A program made the translations under genes and the position numbers. Shown piece after piece: positions 6,164-6,375 of a DNA stretch of 6,375 nt. Positions within the stretch are counted from its first letter, which is position 1; each line of letters begins with the position of its first letter. The DNA is from CAUZEO01 sp963578625 (GTDB lineage: Bacteria; Verrucomicrobiota; Kiritimatiellia; SLOV01): positions 1 to 6,375 of the forward strand of contig CAUZEO010000310.1 of NCBI GenBank assembly GCA_963578625.1. Direction: 5' to 3'. The notes beneath the pieces are model-generated. The model searched no databases. It was not told the origin of the DNA and saw only the letters and a list, made by a program, of their open reading frames with translations.

Positions 6164-6375
6164 TGCTCTTTCGTGAAATATTCTGCGGTTTGTTCGCGGA
6201 CAGTGCCTTGCTTGGCGTTGCAGAAAAGGTGGGATTTTTCCATCATGCTATGCAGAAGCCTGCCAATTTCTTCAAGACGTTCAATAAATGTGTTGGCTTC
6301 TGCATCTGTCAGATAGTCGCAATCAAGTGCCGTCTCGATCCAGTGCTGCGTTTCATATTGCTCGGCATCTGCATC
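6160..6375 (-). CDS. Four-helix-bundle protein (S23/IVP-like), 5' end cut off by window edge
   Basis: The last 71 codons and the stop of a gene that starts beyond the right edge. The visible part reads ETQHWIETALDCDYLTDAEA (residues 9-28 of the fragment) followed by FIERLEEIGRLLHSMMEKS (31-49). This pattern, a W-containing helix, a 'YLT' turn and a final E-rich helix, is typical of the C-terminal half of the four-helix-bundle family first known as S23 or 23S rRNA intervening-sequence proteins. Free-standing copies are common in Bacteroidota and PVC genomes; their role is unclear, with nucleic-acid binding proposed. The tail after the last helix (about 50-71) is polar. Base composition is visibly more AT-rich than the large gene next to it. 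The diversity-generating retroelement accessory protein Avd has a related fold, but no reverse transcriptase is seen here. Confidence 0.8.
   Translation of the reverse strand, partial: DADAEQYETQHWIETALDCDYLTDAEANTFIERLEEIGRLLHSMMEKSHLFCNAKQGTVREQTAEYFTKEQ

Noticed and set aside
6160..6375. Diversity-generating retroelement accessory gene (avd)
   Set aside because: The fold is related, but no reverse transcriptase, template or variable repeat is visible, and the sequence fits the wider S23/IVP group equally well.

Overview
All supported genes lie on the minus strand and read from right to left. The window probably comes from an uncultured environmental bacterium. The gene bodies are GC-rich, clear Shine-Dalgarno sites are lacking, and heptanucleotide tandem repeats sit between genes. 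It also carries a DGxELDW-type barrel protein, an S23-like four-helix-bundle protein and a very large secreted CBM9-like/beta-propeller protein. This mix suggests the Planctomycetes-Verrucomicrobia-Kiritimatiellota group or a similar phylum. That placement is inference; no rRNA or other phylogenetic marker is present.

Layout in transcription order: (1) the 3' end of a four-helix-bundle (S23/IVP-like) gene at 6375-6160. (2) A 1392-residue secreted protein (6163-1985), whose ATG overlaps the previous stop in an ATGA. It has a signal peptide, a CBM9-like domain, a FlgD-like Ig domain, an NHL-type propeller region, an EF-hand-like loop and a second CBM9-like domain. (3) A spacer with a heptamer array, an inverted repeat and a possible 27-codon ORF. 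(4) A GNAT N-acetyltransferase (1807-1322). (5) A second heptamer array of twelve units. (6) A glycoside-hydrolase-like TIM-barrel protein (1225 to beyond base 1), cut by the left edge.

The most unusual feature is a family of 7-bp tandem repeats (plus-strand consensus AGTGAAC with AGTAAAC, AGTAAGT and AGTGAGT variants) at three places: 1230-1313, 1903-1958 and 6079-6148. The third array lies inside the start of the large gene. Because three heptamers make 21 bases, it is translated as a seven-residue repeat (FTVHCIL, FTVYCSL, FTVHSNA) that forms the hydrophobic core and cleavage region of the signal peptide. No ATG, GTG or TTG start exists between the array and the first domain, so if the protein is made whole, the repeat must be translated. 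A unit of 7 bp also means that gain or loss of one copy would shift the frame, so this is a candidate phase-variable locus. In the gene-strand orientation the heptamer has no stop codon in any frame; the reverse orientation has stops in every frame.

A common pathway cannot be proved. The large protein and the barrel protein both point to polysaccharide binding or breakdown. The four-helix and GNAT genes look like unrelated small genes lying between them.
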